Below are positions 21,278-31,344 of a stretch of DNA of 64,000 nucleotides, piece after piece; within the stretch, counting starts at the first letter, position 1, and each line of letters begins with the position of its first letter. The notes beneath the pieces were generated by a model. That model did no database searches. It was given only the letters and a program-made list of their open reading frames with translations, and was not told the DNA's origin. Source of the stretch: Doryteuthis pealeii (Eukaryota; Mollusca; Cephalopoda; Myopsida; Loliginidae); assembly GCA_023376005.1 (NCBI GenBank), contig CM042138.1, positions 95,349,492-95,413,491 of the forward strand, read 5' to 3'. The translations under genes were made by a program, and so were the position numbers.

Positions 21278-21919
21278 AAATTAGAAAGACTAACGGGGGA
21301 AAAAAAAGGAATGCATATAAAAAGATTACACTTATTTTGATTATATTTTAATTGGTTTCTACATAAAATTATTCATAGGATTGATTTTAATACATTAAAG
21401 AATAAAACAAGAATATTAGGGATCAATAACACAAAGTAACTATTTATTAAACCCAGTTTTGTTAAAACCAGTGTGCAAATTAACCAAACCATATATTATG
21501 TATTTCTTTATTTCTTAGTAATATATAAGACACATTATTTCTTAGTAATATATAAGACACATTGCAGAATTTTGAACACACTAATGACATGGGCTGTTTT
21601 GAGGCAAATCTAATTCAGATTTTCATAAAGACATCATTAATAAATAAGAAATATTCTATGTATTAATGATTTTGACTATAAATTAAATACTCATTGATAA
21701 ACATACACAATTCCTGAGGGTATGTTACATAAGAAGTGACATTGTTTTGGTTACAGACAGACATCGAATCTACATTATAATAAGATGAAAAACTTAATAC
21801 AGCAAATTATTGATTATGATTGAATAAAGGTACGCCCCCCCAAAAAAAACAAAAACAAAAAAAAACAAAAAAAAAACAACTAAATATCTACTCAATACTT
21901 TTCCCTGGCTTCTGTAATA
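21278..21919. other. AT-rich stretch with a 28-bp tandem duplication
   Basis: TTTCTTAGTAATATATAAGA plus CACATTA is present twice in tandem at about 21,508-21,563. Otherwise only poly-A/C-rich runs near 21,835-21,880. Confidence 0.7.
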
Positions 21920-22192
21920 TGTATTTCCCCAGCCCCTCTGCATGAGAAGGATGCGACACAAGTTCGATTTCTTAAGCAGAGTTTAACAGGTTTAGATTTA
22001 GAATTTTCCTTCTACTAGACCAGTTGCTATACTAACATTAAAGAGCCAAATCTGCCTTATTATTTATCCATAGCTGGAGGGAGAATAATTGGATGCATAC
22101 CTTTCCCAAGGGTATAAGCGCTATGTGAAATGCAAGCAGCCTTGTCCAGGACTTGAACTTAGTATGATGATAACTTTTACACCACAAGCACC
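21920..22192 (-). repeat. SINE-B, near full length
   Basis: Minus-strand order is complete: head (AAGGTGCTTGTGGTGTAAAA), B-box-like AAGTTCAAGTCCTGG, GCTTGCATTTCACATAGCGC, the GGGAAAGGTATGCATCC block, CTAGTAGAAGG and the 3' end with CATGCAGAGGGGCTGGGG. Confidence 0.92.
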
Positions 22193-22261
22193 TTCTGACT
22201 GGTGTAATAAATCATACTTGAGGTTCAGTTTTGCTGCCATTTGTATAAAGATTGTAGTGAA

Positions 22262-22675
22262 AGAAATGGATTGATTTTAATGGCATGTCAACCTGTGTAG
22301 TATTATTTAAAACCTAAATGTTACAGAATTGCAGTCATCATTAGTTCCTTTTTACATTTTTTTTTGTGTAGTTGTTTCTTTAGGTTTTTTAAAATATTTT
22401 AAAATATATTTTTTTTCTTTTCTTTTTTTTTTTTTTACATACTGTCTTATTGAATATTAATAATTTTTAAACAGATCTATTTGACCCATAGATGGGGCCA
22501 TAACAAGTACTACCACTCTGGGTGAGAGTGAACCCTAGAGTTATGGCAATGAAGAGTTACTCCACACTGCAGATCTCCAGAATAGCAGCCAGATGCACTT
22601 TAGTGTCATACTCAAGACACCCCTTTGAGGGTGGGATCTTCCCCCTGCAGCAGATATAATCAGTGTATTCTAGGA
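22262..22675 (-). repeat. element C, near full length
   Basis: Minus-strand head near 22,675, body to 22,470, poly-A (T run at 22,420-22,437) and a decayed tail at 22,270-22,310 (GACATGCCATTAAAATCAAT). Lies in tandem with a second C copy. Confidence 0.88.
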
Positions 22676-22689
22676 TCTGGCAACAGGGT

Positions 22690-22935
22690 AGGCACATGAT
22701 TACACATGGTCCTATTGAATATGGGTAATTTTTAAACAGATCTATTTCACCCATAGATGGGGCCATAACAGGTACTAGCACACTGGGTGAGAGTGAACTC
22801 TGGAGTAATGGTGATGAAGGGGTACTCCACATTGTGCAGATATCCAGAGGTGTAGCCTCACCATCAGATTCAGTTTAGTATCATACCAAGGACACTTCAT
22901 ATTTTGGAGGTGGAGTTTTACCCCTCTGCAGTCAA
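22690..22935 (-). repeat. element C, tandem second copy
   Basis: Same orientation as the preceding copy. TGGGTGAAATAGATCTGTTT, a GGTCCTATTGAATA-type end, and a head near 22,935 (TGCAGAGGGGTAAAACTCCA). It lacks the tail. Confidence 0.88.
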
Positions 22936-23540
22936 CTGCAACAGGACAGTAGAATGAATAAGAGGTTATGCTAGTGTCATCAACCATTAATTTAGGTAAT
23001 GCTTCAGTGCCCATTATAGGATTTATCCATGGCTAGGAGCTACAATCATAAAAAGATTTTATCTCCAATTTTTTTTATTTTTTTATTTTTATTTAAGCTG
23101 ATACAAATTATTCAAATGAAAATTAAACACTTACAAAATTGATTTATAATTTCTTAGTCAAAAAAACAATTTTATGTTCTATTTACAGTTTCCAAATTAA
23201 AGAGAAGTGAGATTACATCAGTTTTGTAACATGAGACTAATGAAAAAACCTTTTTTTTTTTTCCTTTAGTGTATATTTGTTAACATAAAAAAAAAGGTAA
23301 TGGTTATGTGTGCTACATGACCCATATAAGAATTGAAGTGTTTGAAATAATATCTATTTTCTATAAGCTAATTTCGATATGCCTTGTCATACTATACAAT
23401 TTTTTGTTAAATGCTTAAATAAAAATAGATCAATGCTCAGTGTTTCATAACCAACAACAAAGTTTTAAAAAAAAACATTTTTATTTATATAATAGATGTT
23501 TGGAAGCATATGGTTCACAGTCCAGGTATATTTAATCTGA
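22936..23540. other. AT-rich stretch without recognised features
   Basis: No exon, no clear family; several homopolymer tracts. Confidence 0.45.
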
Positions 23541-24009
23541 TCTGATCTCTCTGATTAGATAAAGCAACAATTCTTCCAAGCTGTAGCTATGTCAGTGCTA
23601 CTGTATAGCTGCACCACTTGGACTCTAATGAAACGCTTAGAGAAAACTTAGATGGGAGCTATACAGGAAAGCTGTGTGCTGTCTTGAACAAATATTGGAA
23701 GCAGCACCCACGAGAAAATGGCTGTACAGCCACTTACCTCCTATTACTGAAACCATCCAATGATAAACAAAACATGTGGGACACTGCTGGAGAGGCAAGG
23801 ATGAACTCATAAGTGATGTTCTCCTGTGCACATCTATATGTGGATATACCAGTGTAGGCTGATTCGCAAAAACCTACATCAATCTGTTCTGTGCGGATTT
23901 TGGATACTGTGGAGAACCTGCGATGAGTGATAAGGGATGATTGGTGAGAGAGAGTCATGGATATTCATGCTGTCAGCACGACATGATGATGATGATGATG
24001 ATGATGATT
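23541..24009 (+). pseudogene. RTE-type LINE 3' end with (ATG)n tail
   Basis: Blocks in order: SDLSD and 'FFQAVAMSVLLYSCTTW', the KRLEKT*DGS region, AVLNKYWKQHPRENGC, 'QNMWDTAGEARMNS' and, after frameshifts, ERVMDIHAVSTT-like coding. It ends in eight ATG units at 23,984-24,009, the characteristic simple-repeat tail of this family. It is a 5'-truncated, frameshifted retrocopy. Confidence 0.92.
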
Positions 24010-24537
24010 TAATCATTAGAAATTGGTGATAGATGTGTTAAAACAGTTGATGGTTATCAACCGATGGACAGAGCACAAAATAACAGGAAACTGAATATCA
24101 CATAGGCAGTGCAATTAATAACTGTAGCCTTAGATATACAGTGAGCTTATGCTGAACAAACTGCCGGGAGCTCTGTATTACCTGTTTTTATAGAGAGGCA
24201 CAGTCACCAATGATTGGGTGCGATGGGGACTTTGTATACGACACAGTGGAGAATTTGCATCCATACCTCTGAACACTAGGGTCACCCCATATGGAATGAC
24301 ACAGTTTTAATGGCACCCGACCGACACGTACGCATGCAACGCATGGTTGTTTTCTTTGGGCAGGTATGCCCTCATTGAAATCACAATAGATATAAGGTGT
24401 GTTCAAAAAGTATAGAAACTGAAGATGTATTGAAGCAAAACCAAGCGTGACCTACGGTTCCTGTCGATACATTTAAAAATCACGACTTCAGAGGTTCATC
24501 CTTCTGGGCAGTATTTGCTCCTACAACTAAATGGAGT
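24010..24537. other. unclassified stretch with one MITE-like terminus
   Basis: AAGGTGTGTTCAAAAAGTAT at 24,396-24,415 resembles the termini of the 21.0-kb MITE, but no matching opposite end is seen. The segment 24,160-24,390 is GC-richer than its surroundings and unrecognised. Confidence 0.45.
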
Positions 24538-25205
24538 AGGTTGCACTGTTGGCTTAGAATACACTAACTGTATCCCTGCAGAGGGGTAAGACCCCACCCC
24601 CTCCCTAAGGCGTGTCCTGGGTATGACACTAAACTGCATCTGATGGTGAAGCTCCAGTTCTGGAAAGTTTAGAGTACTCCTTCCTTGCCATTACTCCCAG
24701 GTTCACTCTGATCCAGATTGGTAGTACCTGTTAGGGTCCCATCTATAGGTCAAATAGATCTTTTTAAAAATGATTTGTATTCGATAGGACCATGTGCAGA
24801 AAAAAAAAAAAAAAAAAAAAAACTCTTTAGAAACAAATACACAAATTTAAATAAAAGTAAAAAATGTAAAGTCATCGGGGTGGCCTAAAGTTGATATCAG
24901 CCAAACAGTGAGGGTCTATCCCCTTTTCACTAGCACTAGACCAAGGAGATTGTTTCGGCATCTGAAGCAGAGTGCCACACCTACCATCAGCTCCTCACTT
25001 TACTGCACAGATCCCTGTGCTACTCATATGCTGAGTTGTCGAGGGCCGGTATTGAACCAGGAAACTTGCTGTTCCTAGTTGGACGCTCTACCGACTGAGC
25101 TAAACTGGCCCAAATTTAAATATGAATGTACAATAAATGTGATTCCTTATCCTGTAGGCCTAAAATAACCTTAAACATGTTGACATGCCATTAAAATCAA
25201 ATTTG
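24538..25205 (+). repeat. element C interrupted by SINE-A
   Basis: Head and body at 24,538-24,797 (CACTGTTGGCTTAGAATACA ... GGTCAAATAGATC), poly-A at 24,800-24,822, then the interior continues after the SINE-A as AATGTACAATAAATGTGATT and the tail TGTTGACATGCCATTAAAAT. Joining both parts gives a complete C element. Confidence 0.92.
24854..25110 (-). repeat. SINE-A inserted in element C, with TSD
   Basis: Full-length SINE-A (B box GGTTCAATACCGG on the minus strand), bounded by the 12-bp repeat CAAATTTAAATA at 24,842-24,853 and 25,111-25,122. The insertion post-dates the C element. Confidence 0.93.
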
Positions 25206-25443
25206 AATGAGTCTTTGGGGAGAATAACACTAGGTAACATGCTTTTTTTTCTTTTCTTGGATAATGTTTTATTTATTAATTGCCTATGTTGTAAATGTAT
25301 TAAAAAAATGGTCATTATTCTCTTCAAACTTTGTAACCTGAATATTGAAATTTAGAAATTAACCTATTTTCTATGTAAATAAGGGCAATTTTGCCCATTT
25401 TCATTTACATAAGTTATGAATAAACATAGGAATCACAATGTAT
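25206..25443. other. no recognised feature
   Basis: AT-rich DNA between two repeats. Confidence 0.4.
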
Positions 25444-25646
25444 GGGTCAGTTTAGCTCGTTGGTAGAGCATTCGACTAGGAACCACAAGTTTCTGGGTTT
25501 GATACCAGCCCTTGGATTTGTGCAGTAAAGTGAGGAGCTCAGATACAAAAAAAAAATCTCCCTGGTCTAGTACCAGCAAAAAGGGGATAGACTCCCTCAT
25601 TGTCTGGCTGATACCAGCAATAGACTACTCTGCCAACTTTGCTTTT
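25444..25646 (+). repeat. SINE-A copy with internal deletion
   Basis: A box TAGCTCGTTGGTAGAGCA and B box GGTTTGATACCAG are intact. The middle (AACTCAGTGTATGAGTAGCA block and the GGTAGGTGTGGCACTCC block) is deleted. Tail of the 'CTCTGCCAACTTTGC' type shared with 18.4 kb. Confidence 0.9.
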
Positions 25647-25889
25647 ATCCAAAAATGAACAAAAATGTTTCGTAGTTTTTCAAAGTTTATGAATCTACTT
25701 GGAATGTTCTGGAAAATTAGTAAATTGGAAAATTTCATTATCCAGATCACAAAAAGCAAAGTTTGAAAATTGAATTCAGAAAAATAGTTTTCTTTTCCAT
25801 TTTCATTATTAATGCACAACTGAGAAAAAGAAAAGAAAAAAAAAACATTGTTATATTTTGTTATTGGTGCAGAATATGGAATTTGTTGA

Positions 25890-26095
25890 TGTAAATTCAA
25901 ATTCCCACTGCGGCTGTCTGCATTTACTTCAAACTAATGCCCTTGGGGGAAAAAAAGCTGATTCCATCTCTACTCCTACCAGCTATGGCTAAAATAGTTG
26001 GAAGGACTGGGCTCTCTAACTTTTATGAGGTAATCAGTCTAGGGGAAACATAATTCTTAGTTGAAGCCTTGTACCAACACTTCATGGGTCAGTGT
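25890..26095 (+). repeat. SINE-B copy, 5' truncated
   Basis: B-box-like AATTCAAATTCCCACTG, then TCTGCATTTACTTCAAACTA, CAGCTATGGCTAAAATAGTT and GTAATCAGTCTAGGGG blocks; the 3' end is replaced. Confidence 0.8.
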
Positions 26096-26185
26096 GGTAG
26101 GGTAGGGCCCATTACTGTTGAAGAACACACCAAGGGAAAACACTGGCAAACTACTTTTATGTAATATTTCCTAGTCAATCACGTG

Positions 26186-26830
26186 CCTGCCCTGTTGGTG
26201 GGGCCTAGAATACACTGACTGTATCCCTTGCAGAGGGGTAAGGGGTGTCCTGGGTATGCCACTAAATTACATCTGGTGGTAAGGCTCTAGATCTGGTGAG
26301 TGTGAAGTACTCCTTTATTACTATTACTCTTAGGTCCATCTGACCTGTAGTGGTAGAGTACCTGTTAAGGTTACAGGAGTCAAATAGATCTGTTTAAAAA
26401 TTATTGATATTTGGTAGGAACTATATAATTATTAGTATTGGAGAGGAATAATTGAAACCATACAATAGTGTGCAAATTATTTGTATTAGATTGAAATATT
26501 TGATATTATATATCTGTGTGCAAAAAAACTCTTCATTATCATTACTCCCATGTCCAGTCAGATTTGGAGTGGTAGTACCTGTTAGGGTCCCATCAAGGGT
26601 TAAATAGATCTGTTAAAAATTATGTGTATTCAATTGGATTACTTGATGTCATATAACTGTAAATTATTTGTATTAAGAATAGTTACTTGAAGCTATAATT
26701 GTTTTTTTAAAGATTATTATTAGTTACTTGAAACCATATAAAAAATATAAATATAAACATACAATACCCTAAACTCTGGACATAGAATACCCCCAGATAG
26801 TTTAACATGCCATTAAAATCAACCTCTCAA
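26186..26830 (+). repeat. element C, composite of two bodies plus a tail
   Basis: Head CCCTGTTGGTGGGGCCTAGA, deletion in the poly-C block, body to about 26,470. A second partial body follows at 26,530-26,640 (TTACTCCCATGTCCAGTCAG, GGTAGTACCTGTTAGGGTCC). The tail is near 26,790-26,825 (GTTTAACATGCCATTAAAAT). Confidence 0.85.
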
Positions 26831-26879
26831 TCAAATCATGTGCAAATTAAAAAATGCACTGACTTCTGTGTTATATAGT

Positions 26880-27110
26880 ACCTAAATAATAAGAATGGAA
26901 TCGTCTATTTTTCCTATGAGTAATGTCTGATGAAACCTTGGAAGAAAGAGGCAATGAGATCTCATGAGAATTGTTAATTCAACCTAGCAATTGCTAATTA
27001 CTCTGTTTACTGTGTTAGTTTGCTTAGTAAACCTTTTTCCTTATCATTAATACTTGTTGTGTTTCTTCCTATTATTTCTCTGTTAACTCTGATATTCGAG
27101 TTACAACAAT
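26880..27110 (-). repeat. repeat G, copy 2
   Basis: Reverse complement of 1,900-2,135 with moderate divergence. The core AACCTAGCAATTGCTAATTA is the most conserved part. Confidence 0.65.
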
Positions 27111-27353
27111 CTGTGAATGATTTTGGTTATAAAATTTATTTGCTGATTTTTGTTTCACATTTTCCTGACTTCAAAGAGTCTTATGCTGTCAAATGTTCTG
27201 AAAGCAACAGTTATTAAATAAAAGCTATTATTCAGTTAGCATACGTATTTTATGGTGAACTCTTTGTATATTTATTGATCTTCCTCCAGAGAAAGTATGA
27301 ATTACTTTCATACAAGAACATATCAATCTGTAGTTATTCTTCTATTATTAGAG

Positions 27354-27639
27354 GTAAGTAAAAAAGTAAAAGTAAAGTCGTCGGGGTGGCCTAAAGTCGG
27401 TATCAGCCAGTCAGCGAGGGAGTCTATCCCCTTTTCAATAGCGCTAGACCAAGGAGATTGTTTTGGTGTCTGAGGTAGAGCGCCACAGCTACCATCAGCT
27501 CCTCACTTTACCGCACAGATCCCTGTGCTACTCATACGCTGAGTTGGCGAGGACCGGTATCGAACTAGGAATCTTGTGGTTTCTAGCTGAATCTTGTGGT
27601 TTCTAGCCGAACGCTCTACCGACTAAGCTAGCCCGGCCG
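27354..27639 (-). repeat. SINE-A copy with duplicated head segment
   Basis: Near-consensus tail and body. The segment GAATCTTGTGGTTTCTAGC occurs twice in tandem at about 27,569-27,607, between the B box and the A box. Confidence 0.93.
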
Positions 27640-28327
27640 CTTGTAGTAAAATAAAATTTGTAAAAACCACCAATGTTTTTTGTCATTTTAAATGACGGTC
27701 AGCTTTTTACATGTGCAATTAGCAATTTTGCATGTGTAATTAACAATTTTAGGAGTTCTGCTTAGGAAGAGAGGCTACCATCTTAACATTTACTTTCATA
27801 AAGAAACTAAAAAGGGAAAAAAAAAAAAAAAAAAAAAAAAAAGGAGCAGCTGTCAGTCTTTTTTTTTTTTTTTTCTTTCTTTTTTTTTTTTTTTTGTTCT
27901 TCACAGGTGAAAAGTTTCAGTCTGTATTTTGATTCCTTTGTAGAAAGGAAGGAAGAAATTCTTTTTGTGTGAGAAGATAATTCCCTGCCTTTTGTGAAAT
28001 GTATACACAACCGAGAGATGAGCAAACTATTTTCTCCTCACTTGCAGACTATCTGATATTAATGTAAAGCTAAATTTAGGGCATTTGGATACACAACAAA
28101 ACCATTATCATAGCTAGTTGGGCTCTTGTTGTATTTTTCTATCATCTTCAATTTTGATATATTTTGCTGTAAAAAAAAAACAAACAAAAAAACTTAAAAT
28201 TTTTTTATAAAATCTATAAAACTGTTTGTTTTCAAAATGTTTTTTGTAGAAATGTTTTAAATGCTAAGTAGCTGTCAGTATTTTTTGAGAGGATAGACCT
28301 TAATCAAACATCACTATAAAAAACTTA
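27640..28327. other. AT-rich with poly-A and poly-T tracts
   Basis: A run of about 26 A at 27,817-27,842 is followed by two T-rich runs at 27,858-27,895; together they form a potential A/T hairpin. The reading frame through them is an artefact of the homopolymers. Confidence 0.6.
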
Positions 28328-28625
28328 TCCCAGTTGGACACATGGTGCAATGGATATAAGGGTTGAGTTAATGCAGTTCTAAGTAACAGTTATCTGTAGG
28401 TTGCAGGTTCAATCCTGAGCATGGTCGAAAATGTCATAGAATACTTAACATAGCTTAACACTTCTATCTGGTTATGGTTAACAGAATGGGAACAATGGAT
28501 TAAATAAAGGGTTCAGTTCAAAGGCTCCCAATTATGACAAGAAGGTTCCTGAAGAAGGCCGGAGAGCACATCAGCTGAAATGTTGTGTATATAACAATAA
28601 AGATGAGGACAATAGTTTGAAAAAT
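28328..28625 (+). repeat. SINE-E: tRNA-headed SINE with a hammerhead-like core
   Basis: An A-box-like TGGTGCAATGGATATAAGG and a B box GGTTCAATCCT (near 28,406) form a Pol III promoter-like head. About 140 bp later comes CTGAAGA (28,549-28,555), a 21-nt spacer and GAAA (28,577-28,580), then TGTTG and the end block AACAATAAAGATGAGGACAA. A second copy with both head and core is at 42,110-42,367. The core resembles hammerhead motifs of Penelope-like elements, but the stem is only partly paired here. Confidence 0.75.
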
Positions 28626-28720
28626 CTAAATGATACAAAACTCATCTCTACATGAAATAATTTTGTTTGAGTTAGAACATGAATTATCTTTGAATTAGTT
28701 ATTCTTATTATGCAATTCCT

Positions 28721-28916
28721 TACAGTTCCCATTAGATCACTAAAGTTAAGCAGTGATTAGCCTGTTCAATACTTAATTGGGTAACCACTTAAGCAACATC
28801 AGGTACTGTAAGCAACCCAAGTTCTTTGTTTATCAAAATGACCTGATTCGGCATTAAATAACCCAAAAGTGGGTTGATATGCCATAAAACAACCAACCAA
28901 CCCTACAGTAGAGGTT
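28721..28916 (+). repeat. 5S rRNA-headed SINE with C-type tail
   Basis: 28,728-28,812 tracks the 3' two-thirds of 5S rRNA: TTAGATCAC, AAGTTAAGCAG, AATACTTAATTGGGTAACC and the GGTACTGTAAGC end. The Pol III internal control region is partly preserved. After about 30 bp it continues into GGCATTAAATAACCC, GTGGGTTGATATGCC and ACCAACCAACC, the same 3' tail as element C. That makes it a SINE3-like retroposon and not a functional 5S gene. Confidence 0.8.
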
Positions 28917-28957
28917 ATCATTTATCATGTTTGATTGGAAATTTGGATGAATTCTTA

Positions 28958-29155
28958 TGTATGTATTTAACCAATCCCTCTGTCACAAGCAGGATATGAC
29001 ACAAGGTCAATTTTTAAGTGGTGTACAACTGGTTTGAATTCAGAATTTTCTTTCTCTTAGACCGGTTACCATACCAAGATTAAAAATCCTGGTCTGCCCT
29101 ATTATTTACCCATAGCTGGATTTATATCTTTCTCAAGAGTATTAGTGAAAGGTGA
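28958..29155 (-). repeat. SINE-B copy, 5' truncated
   Basis: Minus-strand 3' end (CTGTCACAAGCAGGATATGA) through the CTTAGACCGGTTACCATACC and CCCATAGCTGG blocks. The tRNA head is lost. Confidence 0.88.
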
Positions 29156-29176
29156 ATCACAAACATCCTCATCCCC

Positions 29177-29411
29177 GCCCTGTCGGCTGGGGCGTTAGAA
29201 TGTACCAACTGCACCTCTGCAGAGGGGTAAGACTCCCCCAATGGGGCCACCTGTTGGCCGTGGGTGGCGACCCATGATGCTTAAGGATAGAACCCAGGTG
29301 GATGAGCAGTTCATGACTTGCAATACTCCACTTTGGTCCTATCTGGGGCTAGACGTGCGGTCGGAGAGGCCCCCTCCGATCAATCGGCTGTCTACATCAA
29401 GCCCTAGCAAT
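29177..29411 (+). repeat. element C/D chimera, copy 1
   Basis: The first 60 bp are the C head (CCCTGTCGGCTGGGGCGTTA ... GCAGAGGGGTAAG). Then a distinct 'D' body begins GGGGCCACCTGTTGGCCGTG and ends CATCAAGCCCTAGCA. The same junction occurs at 33.1 kb, so the chimera is a real family. Confidence 0.85.
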
Positions 29412-29641
29412 AGTTTGCCTACTGTCACTATCAGCCAGACAGCGAGGGAGTCTATCCCCTTTTCAATAGCATGAGACCAAGGAGATTATTTTAGCATCTG
29501 AGGTGGAGTGCCACACCTACCATCAGCTCCTCACTTTACTGCACAGATCCCTGTGCTACTCATTCGCTTAGTTGGCGAGGGCCAGTAATAAACTAGGAAC
29601 CTTGTGGTTTCTAGCCGAATGCTCTACCGACTGAGCTAGCC
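29412..29641 (-). repeat. SINE-A copy
   Basis: The minus-strand head GGCTAGCTCAGTCGGTAGAG is well preserved; the tail end (GTCGTCGGGG block) is missing where it abuts the C/D element. Confidence 0.92.
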
Positions 29642-29728
29642 TATGCCTGCCTAATTCATTAATTATCAACTAATTAATTTTCAAAATTAGGTATGACTTC
29701 AATTAAGCACATATTCGCCCAAATATAA

Positions 29729-29734
<6 letters not shown>

Positions 29735-29775
<41 letters not shown>

Positions 29776-30114
29776 AAATTCTCATTATGTGTGTGTATAT
29801 TTACACACACACACACACACACAAGGTGTGCTCATAATGTATACAGCCTAGCTTCATTTTTTCATTCAAATTGGCACTAACTCGTCTAGAATGTGTCTCT
29901 TTAAAGTATAAAGCAATTTCTAGTACAGATTTAAAATGAATGATAATTTTATGTGGGGTCTGCATTGGCAGGGAACATATTTTAGCCATTCAAATTCTCA
30001 ATATAACAGATAACTATGAAATACTAGATTTATTAGATTTATTCACTCCTGAAACTTTTATAACATCATGGACCATTATTATAACAAGGATTCAATGGGT
30101 ACACAGATCATTTA

Positions 30115-30158
<44 letters not shown>

Positions 30159-30346
30159 CATTCATTTTAAATGTACTAGAAATTGCTTTATACTCTAAAG
30201 AGACACATTCTAGATGACTCAGTGCCAATTTGAATGAAAACTTTGAAGCTAGACTGTATACATCATGAGCACACTGTGTGTGTGTGTGTGTGTGTGTGTG
30301 CATGTGCATAAGTATACACACACACATAATGAGAATTTTAGTAATG

Positions 30347-30382
<36 letters not shown>
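29735..30382. mobile_element. large inverted-repeat element flanked by AT tracts
   Basis: The left arm (29,771-29,952) and right arm (30,152-30,346) are inverted copies, running from AAAATTCTCATTATGTGTGT inward to AATGAATGATAATTTTAT. A central segment of about 165 bp, 29,953-30,117, shows no similarity to other parts of the window, followed by an AT tract. AT microsatellites also lie outside both arms. No transposase is recognisable. Confidence 0.85.
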
Positions 30383-30387
<5 letters not shown>

Positions 30388-30508
30388 CACCTCATTATTA
30401 GTTGAGATTTCTATGGAAAGAAGCAATTATCATTAACTTATATGGGAAAATTCTTTTGAACCTTTCTAGATCCTAAAAATAATCTTTGCAAGTTTGCCAT
30501 GATTACCA

Positions 30509-30757
30509 TTGCTGCAATCATTGCAGAAAAGGTTTATTTTAATTTTGAAAAGGCACGTAACTTTAGAGCAGGTTTTTGAGTGCCTGCAAAGAAAACTGTC
30601 TGATAGAAAAATCTTTGAGGCTAAGAAGAAGCAGTCAAGCATCCTGTTGTATTTCAAACCTTCCACATCAACCTCACCAGACGATAATATCGAGGCAGGC
30701 AGACATAAAAGAAAGTTAATTGTTAGGCTTGGGAATGCTCGGTTTTTCTTCATATAA
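30509..30757 (+). pseudogene. pogo/Tigger-like transposase C-terminal remnant
   Basis: The frame reads LQSLQKRFILILKRHVTLEQ and then a basic stretch, KQSSILLYFKPSTSTSPDD, and a stop. A QxxIxxYF string fits the PCNA-interacting (PIP-box) consensus, and pogo-family transposases are reported to carry a C-terminal PCNA-binding motif. The catalytic domain is absent. A shorter, diverged second copy of the final segment is at 31,180-31,265. Assignment to pogo/Tigger is from memory of the motif, not from a search. Confidence 0.45.
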
Positions 30758-30823
30758 ATTATCATCATCATTATTATTATTATTTTTTTTTTTTTTTGAA
30801 TTGAGATCTTATATTAGAAATAT

Positions 30824-31122
30824 GTAGGAAGCGCGTGGTGTAATGGTTAAAGTCATGGGAAATGGACTCGTCGCCCCAAGTTCAAATCCTGGACATGGTA
30901 ATTGCATTTCACTTAGCGCTAATATCCTTGGGAAAGGTATGAATCCTACTCTCCCTCCAGCTATGGGTAAATAGCAGGACAGACTGGGTTCTTTAACCAT
31001 GGCTAGGTAACCAGTCTAGGAGAAGGAAAACTCTGAATTCAAACCTGTTGAACTCCGCTTAAGAAATTGACCTTGTGTCATATCCTGCTCGTGCGGAGGG
31101 GTTGGTATATATATGTATATAT
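30824..31122 (+). repeat. SINE-B, full length with TSD
   Basis: Head AAGCGCGTGGTGTAATGGTT, B box AAGTTCAAATCCTGG, the full body and 3' end CTGCTCGTGCGGAGGGGTTG. Flanking repeat ATATTAGAAATAT at 30,811-30,823 and 31,123-31,135. Reference copy of SINE-B (about 285 bp). Confidence 0.94.
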
Positions 31123-31144
31123 ATATTAGAAATATTGATTAGAT

Positions 31145-31275
31145 CTTAAAGCTTTGAACTGAAGTTTGAAGATGAACCTCTACCCATAATATCAAGGCAA
31201 GCAGACATAAAAGAATGTTACTTCTTAGGCGTGGGAATGTTAAAAGTTTTTCTCTATGCTGTGAAGTGAATCAAT
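31145..31275 (+). repeat. second copy of the pogo-like 3' segment
   Basis: AGGCAAGCAGACATAAAAGA then TTAGGCGTGGGAATGTT and TTTTTCTCTATG match 30,690-30,765. A third, shorter match lies at 31,685-31,722, immediately outside the Helitron end. Confidence 0.7.
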
Positions 31276-31344
31276 CTTGGGAACATACGTTTGTATTCAG
31301 GCAAAGTTAGTAACCATCTGGCTTGCTACCGAAGCAGACTACTT

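Noticed and set aside
28728..28812. Functional 5S rRNA gene
   Set aside because: 5' third missing, many substitutions, and fused to a SINE tail.
30112..30426. 104-codon minus-strand frame
   Set aside because: Consists of Tyr-Ile and Thr-His repeats translated from AT and GT microsatellites.
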